DNA of 64,000 nt from an uncultured Prevotella sp. (GTDB lineage Bacteria; Bacteroidota; Bacteroidia; Bacteroidales; Bacteroidaceae), in assembly GCA_947169185.1 (NCBI GenBank), contig CAMVOS010000005.1, positions 31,046-95,045 of the forward strand, given 5' to 3'. Below the pieces are notes generated by a model, which was not told where the DNA came from, did not search any database, and saw only the letters and a program-made list of their open reading frames with translations. Shown here piece by piece: positions 33,954 to 42,485 of the stretch. Within the stretch, counting starts at the first letter, position 1; every line of letters starts with the position of its first letter. The translations under genes were made by a program, and so were the position numbers.

Positions 33954-34440
33954 ACTTCAACTCTGCTAAGTCCTTGTTTGCCTTCTCAATCTTTGCCTTC
34001 AAACTACCCTTATAGACAGCCAGACGCTGGGCAATAGCTTCATCGCTGAGTGCCAACATCTCGACAGCCAGGATGGCTGCATTCTGGGCAGCATTCACAC
34101 CTACCGTAGCTACAGGGATACCCGGCGGCATCTGAATGATGCTCAACATGGCATCAAGACCATCAAGCATACCCTTGATAGGCACACCAATAACAGGAAG
34201 AGTCGTTGAGGCTGCTATGACACCTGGCAATGCGGCTGCCATACCTGCTGCAGCAATGATGACTTTCAGTCCACGTTCTTTTGCGCCACAAGCAAATTCC
34301 TCAACAGCCTCTGGTGTACGATGGGCAGAAAGGGCATTCACCTCAAACGGCACCTGAAGCTCGTTCAACAACTGACAAGCTTTCTCCATAACGGGTAGAT
34401 CACTTGTGCTACCCATGATAATACTTACTAATGGTTTCAT
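33934..34440 (-). CDS. purE: N5-carboxyaminoimidazole ribonucleotide mutase, PurE
   Basis: About 168 residues from MKPLVSIIMGS (an ATG two codons earlier is also possible). PurE converts N5-CAIR to CAIR in purine synthesis. Signatures: IIMGSTSDLPVM with the phosphate-binding GSxSD loop, ALSAHRTPEAV with the catalytic His, AAAGMAAALPGVIAA and LPVIGVPI, and LDAMLSIIQMPPGIPVATV. The length is usual for the class I enzyme. It overlaps ispG by 20 nt downstream and is preceded by an octamer repeat array in the gap to the PAP2-like gene. Confidence 0.96.
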   Translation of the reverse strand: MKPLVSIIMGSTSDLPVMEKACQLLNELQVPFEVNALSAHRTPEAVEEFACGAKERGLKVIIAAAGMAAALPGVIAASTTLPVIGVPIKGMLDGLDAMLSIIQMPPGIPVATVGVNAAQNAAILAVEMLALSDEAIAQRLAVYKGSLKAKIEKANKDLAELKYDYKTN

Positions 34441-34457
34441 AATCATTTATTTCGTTA

Positions 34458-34512
34458 TTTCGATGTTTCGATGTTTCGATATTTCGAGGTTTCGAGGTTT
34501 CGAGGCTTCGAC
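34458..34512 (-). repeat. Octamer array (GTTTCGAN) between the PAP2-like gene and purE
   Basis: Six 8-bp units (GTTTCGAT, ATTTCGAG, GTTTCGAG and variants) fill the intergenic gap. Confidence 0.85.
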
Positions 34513-34513
34513 A

Positions 34514-35134
34514 TTATAAGAACAATATGGCAACGGCGGCACAGACAAAACCTATCCAGAAACCGCCTACCACCTGGCCCAGCGTATGCTGACGCAGAAT
34601 CATACGACTGGTGCCTACCAAGCCTGCTGCTAAAAACACCAAGCAGAACCACCAGACAGGATTAAACATCAAATAAGCTGAAAAGGCAAATAAGGCACCA
34701 CCCACCCCACCAATGGCGGCAGAATGCGTAGACACCTTCCATACGACATTGATGATGGCGCATACAATCTGTACCAATAAGCCAGCCACCACAATGTTCG
34801 ACATAAAATGGGGCATGTGGAGACGCTGCATCACGTAAACACACGTGAAGTAGCAGATAATTGAAATAGCGTATGGCACCATACGGCGCTCACGATGTCC
34901 CAACTCAATGAGGTTCCAACCCTGATAACGGCGGTAGAGGTGAATCATCAGCGTAGGTAGCAGGATGGTAAAGAGATATACCATCGTCAGCACCTGTAGC
35001 TTATACACCCACGGAAACATGCTTAGGTAGCTGAAGACAAAGAGGATTACCATACCTATAAAGGGCAGGTAGAACGGTGTGAAAATCATGCTCACAACAC
35101 GTGCAGCTAATATAACTTGCTTCTCTCGTTTCAT
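34514..35134 (-). CDS. PAP2-like integral membrane protein
   Basis: 206 residues with about six hydrophobic segments. The order of motifs suggests the PAP2 lipid phosphatase family: STHSAAIGG sits where PSGH normally is and SRMILRQHTLGQ where SRxxxxxHxxxD is. The second His is kept, but Pro of PSGH is absent and the last Asp is Gln. Many Bacteroidetes members have such variants, so activity is uncertain. A substrate such as undecaprenyl or phosphatidyl phosphates would fit the family. It lies between rpoN and purE in a run of reverse-strand genes with short gaps. Confidence 0.7.
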   Translation of the reverse strand: MKREKQVILAARVVSMIFTPFYLPFIGMVILFVFSYLSMFPWVYKLQVLTMVYLFTILLPTLMIHLYRRYQGWNLIELGHRERRMVPYAISIICYFTCVYVMQRLHMPHFMSNIVVAGLLVQIVCAIINVVWKVSTHSAAIGGVGGALFAFSAYLMFNPVWWFCLVFLAAGLVGTSRMILRQHTLGQVVGGFWIGFVCAAVAILFL

Positions 35135-35160
35135 TTTTCTTACTTCTAACTTCTCACCTC

Positions 35161-36669
35161 TCAGCGACGCAGTCGCGCAATAGGAATACCCATTTGTTCA
35201 CGATACTTGCTCACCGTTCGTCGTGCTATAGGGAAACCACGTTCGCCAAGTATCTTCTGTATAATCTCATCGCTCAGAGGTTTCTGCTTGTCTTCATGAT
35301 GGATGATGTCACGTATCACTTCTTTGATTTCACGTATTGACAGTTCCTCACCTTCGGCCGTCTTCAAGCTGTCGCTAAAGAAAAAACGAAGGGGAAAAGT
35401 GCCCCAACGGGTCTGAGCATATTTCGAATTACTAACACGCGATATCGTGCTCAAGTCGAGTCCCGTGCGCTCAGCAATATCTTTTAATATCATAGGACGC
35501 AGCAAAGCCTCATCACCTTCTTCAAAGAACCGATGCTGCCACTGGATAATAGCCTGCATGGTGATGGTCAGCGTATGTTGACGCTGACGGATAGCTGCTA
35601 TAAAGTTTTGGGCTGCATCCACCTTGCTCTTGGTATAGAGCAATGCTTCCTTCATTTGACGACTCATGTGTTCCTTGTCTGCCTGATACTCACGAAGTGT
35701 ATCGACAAACGACTGAGAAACTGTCAGCTCTGGGATTTCACCATGGTTGAGTACAAAGGTTACGCTACCGTCATCGTGCGTGTCGATAATGAAATCGGGC
35801 GTTATTTGCTGCATAGAGCGTCCCACAGTTTCCCCCATGGATGTTCCTGGCTTTGGATTGAGTTTACGCAACTCCCGAATCAACACCTCGGCCTGCAGCT
35901 CAGTAATGCGAAGAGCCGAGCGAAGCTGTTTCCAATGTTTTTTCGTAAAGAGATCGAAATATTGTTCGATCGCTTTCTGCATCAGTTCTTTCAGTCGTGA
36001 CGGTTCCCGACGGGCAATTTGTAGCAGCAAACACTCCTGCAACGAACGGGCTCCAATACCAGCAGGGTCAAACTGTTGTAACTGCAATAGTACATGTTCT
36101 ATTTCTGGTGTAGAGACGTCAAGGTTGTGATAGATTGCTAACTCGTCACTCAGTTGAGAAAGGGACTTACGCAACAAACCATCATCATCAAGCGACCCTA
36201 TCAGATACTCCATGATATAACGTTCACGCTCCGTCATACGCGCCATTGCCATTTGCTCGAGAAGTTGGTCATAGAACGACTCGGTCTGAGCCATCATGCC
36301 CTGATCACCACCACCTTCTTCTTGTTGACGCGCGCCACCATAATAGACAGGCAACTCTTCATCATCACGTCCTATTGACTCCAGGGCCTCATCAAAGGCA
36401 GACTGACGCTCTTCCTTTTCGTATTCAGAAGTCTCAGTATTCTCTAAGCCATCAGAATCCTCTGAACCTTCAGAGAAATCTGCATAATCGTCTCCAGGAC
36501 TAGCCACCTCAATAGCGGGATTATCGTCCATCTCAGCATTCACGCGCTCAACAAACTGGGCAATAGGCAATTCCACCAATTGCGCATGTAGCAACTGTTG
36601 CTGCGTAATGCTTTGTGTCAACCGTTGCTCTTGGGTAAGACGCTGTTCCTGGACCTGACTCTGTGCCAT
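35161..36669 (-). CDS. rpoN: RNA polymerase sigma-54 factor, RpoN
   Basis: 502 residues, a usual length. The N-terminus is Gln/Leu-rich (QRLTQSITQQQLLHAQLVELP), the activator-interacting region I. An acidic region II follows (about 45-120). The core-binding domain (SLDDDGLLRKSLSQLSDELA, QFDPAGIGARSLQECLLLQI) leads to the HTH (LKDIAERTGLDLSTISRVSNSKYAQT) and the RpoN box ARRTVSKYREQMGIP at the end. Sigma-54 promoters need enhancer-binding ATPases; none is encoded in this window. The next gene (conserved hypothetical) ends 2 nt before rpoN begins. Confidence 0.97.
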   Translation of the reverse strand: MAQSQVQEQRLTQEQRLTQSITQQQLLHAQLVELPIAQFVERVNAEMDDNPAIEVASPGDDYADFSEGSEDSDGLENTETSEYEKEERQSAFDEALESIGRDDEELPVYYGGARQQEEGGGDQGMMAQTESFYDQLLEQMAMARMTERERYIMEYLIGSLDDDGLLRKSLSQLSDELAIYHNLDVSTPEIEHVLLQLQQFDPAGIGARSLQECLLLQIARREPSRLKELMQKAIEQYFDLFTKKHWKQLRSALRITELQAEVLIRELRKLNPKPGTSMGETVGRSMQQITPDFIIDTHDDGSVTFVLNHGEIPELTVSQSFVDTLREYQADKEHMSRQMKEALLYTKSKVDAAQNFIAAIRQRQHTLTITMQAIIQWQHRFFEEGDEALLRPMILKDIAERTGLDLSTISRVSNSKYAQTRWGTFPLRFFFSDSLKTAEGEELSIREIKEVIRDIIHHEDKQKPLSDEIIQKILGERGFPIARRTVSKYREQMGIPIARLRR

Positions 36670-36671
36670 TG

Positions 36672-37319
36672 CTATTTAAAATATTCGCTTAATTGTTCAG
36701 CATAGTCTGCCAACTGCTCGGTATCCATATTGGCATAACACTCCCAAATCTGTTGACAAGACTGCAGCAATACACTGACAGGCTTTTCCTGACGACGCAG
36801 ATAGGGATCACAATACTGGTAGTTCTGTAACACCTCGACCGTCAGACGTGCAGGAATGCGCATCAGACGTGACAAATCCTGAACCTCTGGAGTCTCTGCT
36901 ACCATCGTAATCGGTGTCAGACGGAAATAAAGATCGAGTATCATAACCAGCATGAAAGGCATCAACCGACCGTCTTCTTCCAGTGGGCGGAAGTCGCGTT
37001 CGAATGTTTCTTCGACAGCAACACCCTCAAAAAAGTCACCTGCCGAATTGAAGCCTTTCATTTCACGCAACAGGCGAACAGCACGGGTCAGACGCTGGGG
37101 ATTTTGACTATACTCTTTCCAGAAACGCTCAATACGAGGTGTCTCCAAATTGGCAATCTCATTCAGACGCTGGAAAAGCTGCTGAGGGGGAATATGCAGC
37201 TCCAGGCTCAACTTGACCATCTCACGGTTATACATAGGCTTAACACCCACTGGCTTACGCAGATAAAGCTGCATCAGCAACAACCAATAGTCATCATTCC
37301 ATAATTGATTCTTTGCCAT
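36672..37319 (-). CDS. Conserved hypothetical protein upstream of rpoN
   Basis: 215 residues, soluble, mostly helical, no signal peptide. Notable stretches: VKLSLELHIPPQQLFQRLNEI, which could be a short helix-turn-helix, and LMRIPARLTVEVLQNYQYCDPYL. I take it to be a Bacteroidales-specific protein of unknown function. Tight coupling (2-nt gap) to rpoN suggests a related role or simply shared expression. Confidence 0.65.
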   Translation of the reverse strand: MAKNQLWNDDYWLLLMQLYLRKPVGVKPMYNREMVKLSLELHIPPQQLFQRLNEIANLETPRIERFWKEYSQNPQRLTRAVRLLREMKGFNSAGDFFEGVAVEETFERDFRPLEEDGRLMPFMLVMILDLYFRLTPITMVAETPEVQDLSRLMRIPARLTVEVLQNYQYCDPYLRRQEKPVSVLLQSCQQIWECYANMDTEQLADYAEQLSEYFK

Positions 37320-37365
37320 ATCTTAACTTCTCTAACTCCTTTAGCTTCTCTAACTCCGTTACTTC
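37320..37365 (-). repeat. Short pyrimidine-rich repeats before the conserved hypothetical gene
   Basis: Repeated CTTCTCTAACTCC-like units fill the gap before the start codon at 37319, another case of the leader arrays seen in this window. Confidence 0.6.
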
Positions 37366-37998
37366 TCAAAGTTCAATCGGCTGTTCTTCGAACATCCCAT
37401 CTTTACTGATGGTGTAACAACGCGCTTCCTCCAACTCTGGTTTCAAGGCCTCACGTCCCTTGAAATAGCGCATGATAGTAATTTCGTACTGACTGGTAAT
37501 AAAATACTCTTGATAAGTCAGTCCGCTGTCTGTAGCACGGTTTACCTTCTCTTGATGATAGATGCAGAGCATATCAACAGGATGATGTTTCTTGTCCATA
37601 GTATAAAGATAGAGTGCCGGCGTGATGGAGTCCTGCATCTCACACAACAAGATAACCCGACTAGAATATCTGGAGGGCAGTGCCATCGCTTTGAGATGAG
37701 CTGTGGAAGGATAGCCAAAATTCTCATTGACAGAAAGAGGGACAGACACGAAATCTCCAAGTTTCTCAATATCTCCTCCTGCCGTCTGAATAGGCAACGT
37801 ATGAAGGTGTAACGTATCAAACCATGCCTCAATAGGATTGTTGTAAATGCCGGATTTTTTCTGGATATCCCGAACCTGCTCAGCACGTCGAATACTGTCT
37901 ACCATCTGTTCATAGTAGGCAACATCATGCTTCTTGTTGCCACACGACAACGTCAGAAGCACCATCAGAAACAGCATAAATCCTGCTATTTTTCTCAT
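37366..37998 (-). CDS. Lipoprotein of unknown function, first gene of the rpoN-ispG run
   Basis: About 210 residues from MRKIAGFMLFLMVLLTLSC; the TTG start at 38010 in the ORF track lies inside the promoter box and is rejected. Lipobox LTLSC gives Cys19. The mature part is mixed alpha/beta with IRRAEQVRDIQ and VILLCEMQDSITPALYLYTMD and no motif I recognise. It resembles DUF-type periplasmic or outer-membrane lipoproteins of Bacteroidales. Confidence 0.7.
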   Translation of the reverse strand: MRKIAGFMLFLMVLLTLSCGNKKHDVAYYEQMVDSIRRAEQVRDIQKKSGIYNNPIEAWFDTLHLHTLPIQTAGGDIEKLGDFVSVPLSVNENFGYPSTAHLKAMALPSRYSSRVILLCEMQDSITPALYLYTMDKKHHPVDMLCIYHQEKVNRATDSGLTYQEYFITSQYEITIMRYFKGREALKPELEEARCYTISKDGMFEEQPIEL

Positions 37999-38007
37999 AT
38001 CTCGTTG

Positions 38008-38015
38008 CAAAGATA
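38008..38015 (-). promoter_or_regulatory. -7 box (TATCTTTG) of the lipoprotein-rpoN-ispG run
   Basis: Reverse-strand TATCTTTG about 10 bp before the ATG at 37998. No clear TTTG is seen upstream at the usual distance. It probably drives the lipoprotein gene and, with short gaps, the genes down to ispG. Confidence 0.55.
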
Positions 38016-38067
38016 GTTATTTTTGTGAAGATATTCATAATATTTGCAATATTTTTTGTACTTTAAA

Positions 38068-38099
38068 CTTGTTTGTTTGATAAAAATGTATTATTTTTG
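38068..38099 (+). promoter_or_regulatory. Promoter of the phosphatase pair
   Basis: TATTTTTG (38092-38099) with CTTG 20 bp upstream (38068-38071). The first ATG after it that begins a signal peptide is at 38126. Confidence 0.55.
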
Positions 38100-38125
38100 C
38101 AAGCGATATGCATGTGGATGTTCTT

Positions 38126-39409
38126 ATGAAGTACATAGCAGCTTATGTCCTTACATTGTTAACCTGCACCGCCTATGCACAACACCCAAAGGACATTATT
38201 AAGCAGAATATACGATATTCGGCCGGTAGTCTTATGGCATATCCTGGTCCACAGCATAAGCTTACCCCTTCCCCACAAGGTAAACACCCTTGTTATATCT
38301 CCCACTACGGACGATATGGTTCACATCACCTGCTACAGAAAGATGAATACGATACGCCTTTAAAGGTTTTGACTGAAGCCGACAAGGCAGGCAAACTGAC
38401 GATTAAAGGCCAAGACGTCAAGCAGCGTATAGAAAAGCTACGCAACGATGCGTATGAACAGTTGGGAGAGTTGACACCAACAGGAGTCCGACAACAGCAA
38501 ATGATAGCAGAACGCATGATAAAGCGTTTTCCAGAAGTCTTTAACGGCAAAAGCGCCATCGATACGCGCAGCACCACCGTTACCCGTTGCATTCTCTCGA
38601 TGGAACACTTCCTGTTACAGCTGACTCGCATTAATCCCCAGCTTATCATCCATCACAACGCCACTCATCGCGACATGATCTTTCTAAACCAACAGGACAG
38701 GCAACTCATGGCGAGCAGAATGGACGCTGTCACGACCAATCAATACGAGGCGTTTTGCAGCCATTATAACAATTACGACCACTTGATGCGCATGCTCTTC
38801 AACGACCAGGCGTATGTCAAACAGCATGTCGACGCCAAGAATCTGAACGATGACCTCTTCAAGCTGGCCAGTAACATGCAGAACATAGAATTGCGCCATA
38901 CTATCACGCTCTACGACATCTTCAGCGACAAGGACTTATACAACAACTGGATGAAAGACAACGCCTGGTGGTATATCAACTATGGAGGCTATACACTTAA
39001 CGGTGGCAAGCAACCTTATTCACAGCGCAACCTGCTCAGAAAACTTATCAATGACGCAGACAGCTGCCTAAAACTGAAAAATCCTGGTATTCAGCTACGC
39101 TTTGGTCACGACATCAACATTCTGTCATTGGCCTGTCTGATGGACATCAATCATTGGGGATTGGCCACCAATCGGTTAGGCACATTAGGCAAAAACGGAT
39201 GGAACAGCTATCGCATCGTCCCTATGGCTGCTAACATTCAACTGATATTCTACCGCAGTGACCCTGAGGATCAAGACGTCTGGCTCAAGGTACTCTACAA
39301 TGAAGACGAAGCCACCCTACCCCTTCCTGGTGACCATGCACCCTACTATCGCTGGTCTGACTTCCAATCCTATTATCTTAAAAAGTTAGATGACTATGAG
39401 ACGCATTAG
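38126..39409 (+). CDS. Histidine-phosphatase family protein lacking the catalytic His
   Basis: About 427 residues from MKYIAAYVLTLLTCTAYAQ (signal peptide). It belongs to the branch-2 histidine acid phosphatases, with the downstream proton-donor region LRFGHDINIL. However, the N-terminal RHGxR motif, whose His is phosphorylated during catalysis, reads RYGSH here (Tyr64 and His67). The paralogue that follows has the intact RHGSR. The DNA supports these codons (CGA TAT GGT TCA CAT). So this copy may be an inactive, substrate-binding relative, unless another His substitutes. Its end overlaps the start of the next gene by 20 nt, which implies joint expression. Confidence 0.85.
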   Translation: MKYIAAYVLTLLTCTAYAQHPKDIIKQNIRYSAGSLMAYPGPQHKLTPSPQGKHPCYISHYGRYGSHHLLQKDEYDTPLKVLTEADKAGKLTIKGQDVKQRIEKLRNDAYEQLGELTPTGVRQQQMIAERMIKRFPEVFNGKSAIDTRSTTVTRCILSMEHFLLQLTRINPQLIIHHNATHRDMIFLNQQDRQLMASRMDAVTTNQYEAFCSHYNNYDHLMRMLFNDQAYVKQHVDAKNLNDDLFKLASNMQNIELRHTITLYDIFSDKDLYNNWMKDNAWWYINYGGYTLNGGKQPYSQRNLLRKLINDADSCLKLKNPGIQLRFGHDINILSLACLMDINHWGLATNRLGTLGKNGWNSYRIVPMAANIQLIFYRSDPEDQDVWLKVLYNEDEATLPLPGDHAPYYRWSDFQSYYLKKLDDYETH

Positions 39410-40691
39410 GATATGGATGACGGTGCTGTTGCTGCTGACTACCAGCGGACTATGGGCACAAAGTGCCTACGACTTTATAATACGCAACCGCAATTTTTCG
39501 GCCAGCAACTATTGCGTCTATCCTGACAGCGTTCAATACCATCAGACACCGCCCCCCGCTGGCATGCACCCCTTTTATTTGTCACACTACGGTCGTCATG
39601 GTTCACGCTACCTCAGCAATCGCGTTGGTTATGACACACCTTACCGCATGTTGTGCAAGGCCGATTCTTTGGGACAGCTCACAGCATTAGGAAAGACAGT
39701 AAAACAAGAGTTAGAACGTATTATCAACGACTCTGAAGGACGATGGGGCGACCTCTCGGGTATCGGCAAGCAGCAGTTACGACATATTGCCAGCCGCATG
39801 ATAATGAACTATCCAAAGATTTTCGAAGGGGAAGCCAACATACAGGCACGCAGCACTACCATTAATCGCTGTGTCATGTCGATGGGTACAACCCTGCAAC
39901 AGTTGGTAGCCATCAATCCTCAATTACACATTGACATGAATGCCTCAAAACGTGACTTATGGTATCTGAATCATCAGGACCTTCAGCTTCGCGATAGCAT
40001 GAAATCGAAAAGGGCAACCCAAGCCTACAACGCATTCTCTGATCCACGAATGAAGAACCCACGACTCATGCAGTTGCTTTTTACCCAGACAGACTCGTTG
40101 GATAAGAGCATCAGCGAACGATGGCTTAACTACTATCTGTTGAAGACAGCACTCATCCAACAGAACACACACATGGTGGACAGCACGAAACTGATTGACC
40201 TCTTTACCAATGAAGACATCCATCTGTTTTGGCAGGTAGAGAATGTGTGGTGGTATATCCAGCATGGCGCCTCATTGCTAAACGGAGGCCATCAACCCTA
40301 CTCCCAGCGCTACCTGTTGCGTAAAATGATTGTCGAGGCCGACAGCTGTATCCGCATGAAAAATCCTGGGGCTCAGCTGCGCTTTGGTCATGAGACGGTA
40401 GTATTACCGCTGGTGTGCCTATTGGGCATCAACGGTTTCGACTTTAAGACGATGAAACTGGAAGAATTAGAGCCGAAGGGCTGGTGGGCATGCTTAGTGT
40501 TCCCCATGGCTTCAAACATCCAGTTTGTGTTCTACCGCAAAAACAACTACGACAGGGATGTCATCTTCAAGGTGTTACTCAACGAACAAGAGGCCACGCT
40601 GCCTATTGAGACAGACATAGCCCCTTATTATCATTGGCGCGACTTCCGCAAACACTATTTGAAGATGCTCGACGACTATGACAAGCTATAA
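39390..40691 (+). CDS. Secreted histidine acid phosphatase-like enzyme
   Basis: 433 residues with a signal peptide (VLLLLTTSGLWAQ). The catalytic motif HYGRHGSR (His70 as nucleophile) is intact, and the second motif reads LRFGHETVVL, with GHE in place of the common HD; HAE is known in inositol polyphosphate phosphatases (MINPP) of this branch. A periplasmic or surface enzyme that frees phosphate from organic esters, possibly inositol phosphates, is likely; the exact substrate is inference. It is a tandem paralogue of the preceding gene. Its stop codon overlaps the end of the converging sufE gene. Confidence 0.88.
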   Translation: MTMRRIRIWMTVLLLLTTSGLWAQSAYDFIIRNRNFSASNYCVYPDSVQYHQTPPPAGMHPFYLSHYGRHGSRYLSNRVGYDTPYRMLCKADSLGQLTALGKTVKQELERIINDSEGRWGDLSGIGKQQLRHIASRMIMNYPKIFEGEANIQARSTTINRCVMSMGTTLQQLVAINPQLHIDMNASKRDLWYLNHQDLQLRDSMKSKRATQAYNAFSDPRMKNPRLMQLLFTQTDSLDKSISERWLNYYLLKTALIQQNTHMVDSTKLIDLFTNEDIHLFWQVENVWWYIQHGASLLNGGHQPYSQRYLLRKMIVEADSCIRMKNPGAQLRFGHETVVLPLVCLLGINGFDFKTMKLEELEPKGWWACLVFPMASNIQFVFYRKNNYDRDVIFKVLLNEQEATLPIETDIAPYYHWRDFRKHYLKMLDDYDKL

Positions 40692-41092
40692 GCCAACGCA
40701 TAAGAGCGGATCTGCTTTATCATAGCCAGCAGACCGTTGCTACGTGTTGGCGACAGATGTTCTTTCAGCCCTATCTCATCGATAAAATAGAGTTCGGCAT
40801 CTAAAATCTCCTTCGGTGTATGATCGCTCAGCACACGAATCAGCAGCGACACGATACCCTTAACAATCAGGGCATCACTCTCTGCGGAAAAGTGAATAAT
40901 GCCGTCTTCATAGTCGGCCTGTAACCACACACGACTCTGGCAACCGTCAATCAGGTTGCTCTCAGTCTTATACTGTTCGTCTAAAGGTTCCTGTTCGTTT
41001 CCCAGGTCTATCAGCAACTGGTATCTGTCCATCCAGTCGTCCAAACCAGAAAACTCCTCAATAATCTCGTCTTGTATTTCGTTGATGCTCAT
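40676..41092 (-). CDS. sufE: SufE-family sulfur acceptor
   Basis: 138 residues, the usual SufE length. The sulfur-accepting Cys is in IDGCQSRVWL (Cys51). SufE takes persulfide from the cysteine desulfurase SufS and hands it on for Fe-S cluster assembly. LIVKGIVSLLIRVL and SPTRSNGLLAMIKQI are typical for the family. No other suf genes are in the window. It lies 44 nt after the U32 gene in the same direction and converges with the phosphatase gene, overlapping it by 16 nt. Confidence 0.93.
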   Translation of the reverse strand: MSINEIQDEIIEEFSGLDDWMDRYQLLIDLGNEQEPLDEQYKTESNLIDGCQSRVWLQADYEDGIIHFSAESDALIVKGIVSLLIRVLSDHTPKEILDAELYFIDEIGLKEHLSPTRSNGLLAMIKQIRSYALAYSLS

Positions 41093-41136
41093 TGTTATTT
41101 ATTTTTTCGTTATAACGTTATGACGTTATTTCGTTA
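41093..41136 (-). repeat. Octamer array (CGTTATNN) between the U32 gene and sufE
   Basis: Four or five 8-bp units (CGTTATAA, CGTTATGA, CGTTATTT, CGTTATCA) fill the gap directly before the sufE start. Confidence 0.8.
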
Positions 41137-42381
41137 TCACGACTTAATAATCTTAAATAATTTATCGCTGGGTCTTACTTTCTCCGGCACCTTAATGCTG
41201 ACGCGTGTGCCCTGCTGGGCAGTCTCAATGGATTGGATGTCGTCATGGATCTCGTCGACTGTGACATATAGCGCACCTGTCGTCGGACCTGTAATGAGCA
41301 TTTTGTCGCCCACGCTGAAGGTATCGGCCTCCACCGTAAACTCTGCCACACCCAGTTTCGAGAAGTATTTCACGCCCTTACCAATATACTGCTTCTTCTC
41401 GGTGGCATTCGACCCGTAGTTTGAGTTCCATTCACCCAACAGCTGACCTTGATAATAGCCATCCCAGAAGCCACGGTTGAAAACGGTAGCCAGACGCTCG
41501 TCCCACAAGTCCTTCTTCTCCTCAGTAAAGGTGCCGTCCAGCACACTCTGGATAGCTTCCTTATAACATTGTACTACGGTCAGCACATATTCTGGGCCTC
41601 GCGCGCGACCTTCTATCTTAAAGACACGCACGCCGGCTTTCATCATCTTGTCGATGAAGCGGATAGTCTTCAGGTCTTTGGGCGACATAATGTATTTGTT
41701 GTCTATCTCCAGTTCTGTGCCCGTCTCGCGATCGGTGACGATATAGCTTCTGCGACAAATCTGCATGCAGGCACCACGATTAGCTGAGCGTCCTGTGTTG
41801 TCCAGACTCATATAGCACTTACCACTGACAGCCATGCACAAGGCTCCATGACAGAACATCTCGATGCGTACCAGCTGACCACTGGGTCCTGTGATGTGCT
41901 GTTCTTCTATTTGGCGGTAGATGTCTGCCACCTGTTCCATCTTCAGCTCACGGGCCAGCACCACCACGTCAGCAAACTGTGCGTAGAACTTCAGTGCCTC
42001 GACATTCGAGATGTTCAGCTGTGTGGAGAGATGTACCTCCATACCCTGCTGTCGACAATAGGTCATCACGGCGATGTCGCAAGCTATGACAGCCGATATC
42101 CTGGCCTCGACAGCTGCATCCACTATCTGGTGCATCGTCTCGATATCCTCGCCATAGATAATCGTGTTTACCGTAAGGTATGTTTTTACGCCAGCCTCGT
42201 TACATGTAGCGGCAATCTCGCGCAGGTCGTCGATGGTGAAGTGGTTGGCAGAGTGTGATCGCATATTCAGCTGCTCGACACCAAAATACACTGAGTCGGC
42301 ACCAGCTTTCAGTGCTGCAGCCAGTGCATCACGGCTACCCACGGGTGCCATAATCTCGAAATCCTTTATCGTTTCCTTCAT
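41137..42381 (-). CDS. Peptidase U32 family protein
   Basis: About 414 residues from MKETIKDFEIMAPVGS; the ORF-track start at 42420 lies upstream of the promoter box and is rejected. The TIM-barrel start (APVGSRDALAAALKAGADSVYFG) and the metal/cluster Cys region (EMFCHGALCMAVSGKCYMS...NRGACMQICRRSY) define family U32. Members of this type (YegQ/TrhP) act with prephenate-derived cofactors in hydroxylation of the tRNA wobble uridine; older names call them collagenases. A tRNA role is the more likely one here. Confidence 0.9.
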   Translation of the reverse strand: MKETIKDFEIMAPVGSRDALAAALKAGADSVYFGVEQLNMRSHSANHFTIDDLREIAATCNEAGVKTYLTVNTIIYGEDIETMHQIVDAAVEARISAVIACDIAVMTYCRQQGMEVHLSTQLNISNVEALKFYAQFADVVVLARELKMEQVADIYRQIEEQHITGPSGQLVRIEMFCHGALCMAVSGKCYMSLDNTGRSANRGACMQICRRSYIVTDRETGTELEIDNKYIMSPKDLKTIRFIDKMMKAGVRVFKIEGRARGPEYVLTVVQCYKEAIQSVLDGTFTEEKKDLWDERLATVFNRGFWDGYYQGQLLGEWNSNYGSNATEKKQYIGKGVKYFSKLGVAEFTVEADTFSVGDKMLITGPTTGALYVTVDEIHDDIQSIETAQQGTRVSIKVPEKVRPSDKLFKIIKS

Positions 42382-42389
42382 TGCGGGTG

Positions 42390-42421
42390 CAAAGGTACGA
42401 ATAAGTGAGAGAAAATGCAAA
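42390..42421 (-). promoter_or_regulatory. Promoter of the U32-sufE pair
   Basis: Reverse strand: TTTG (42421-42418), 20 bp, TACCTTTG (42397-42390). The spacer begins on the plus strand with ACGAATAAGTGAG after the box, a 13-mer shared with the yraN promoter. Confidence 0.8.
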
Positions 42422-42425
42422 TAAA

Positions 42426-42457
42426 TTTGGTTATTTGTTCAGTTTGTAGTATCTTTG
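42426..42457 (+). promoter_or_regulatory. Promoter of the second PL11 gene cluster
   Basis: TTTG (42426-42429), 20 bp, TATCTTTG (42450-42457). Its -33 box is only 4 bp from that of the divergent U32 promoter, so both polymerases would compete for the same DNA. Confidence 0.8.
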
Positions 42458-42485
42458 CAGCGTAAAAAACAAATTTACTAAAATA

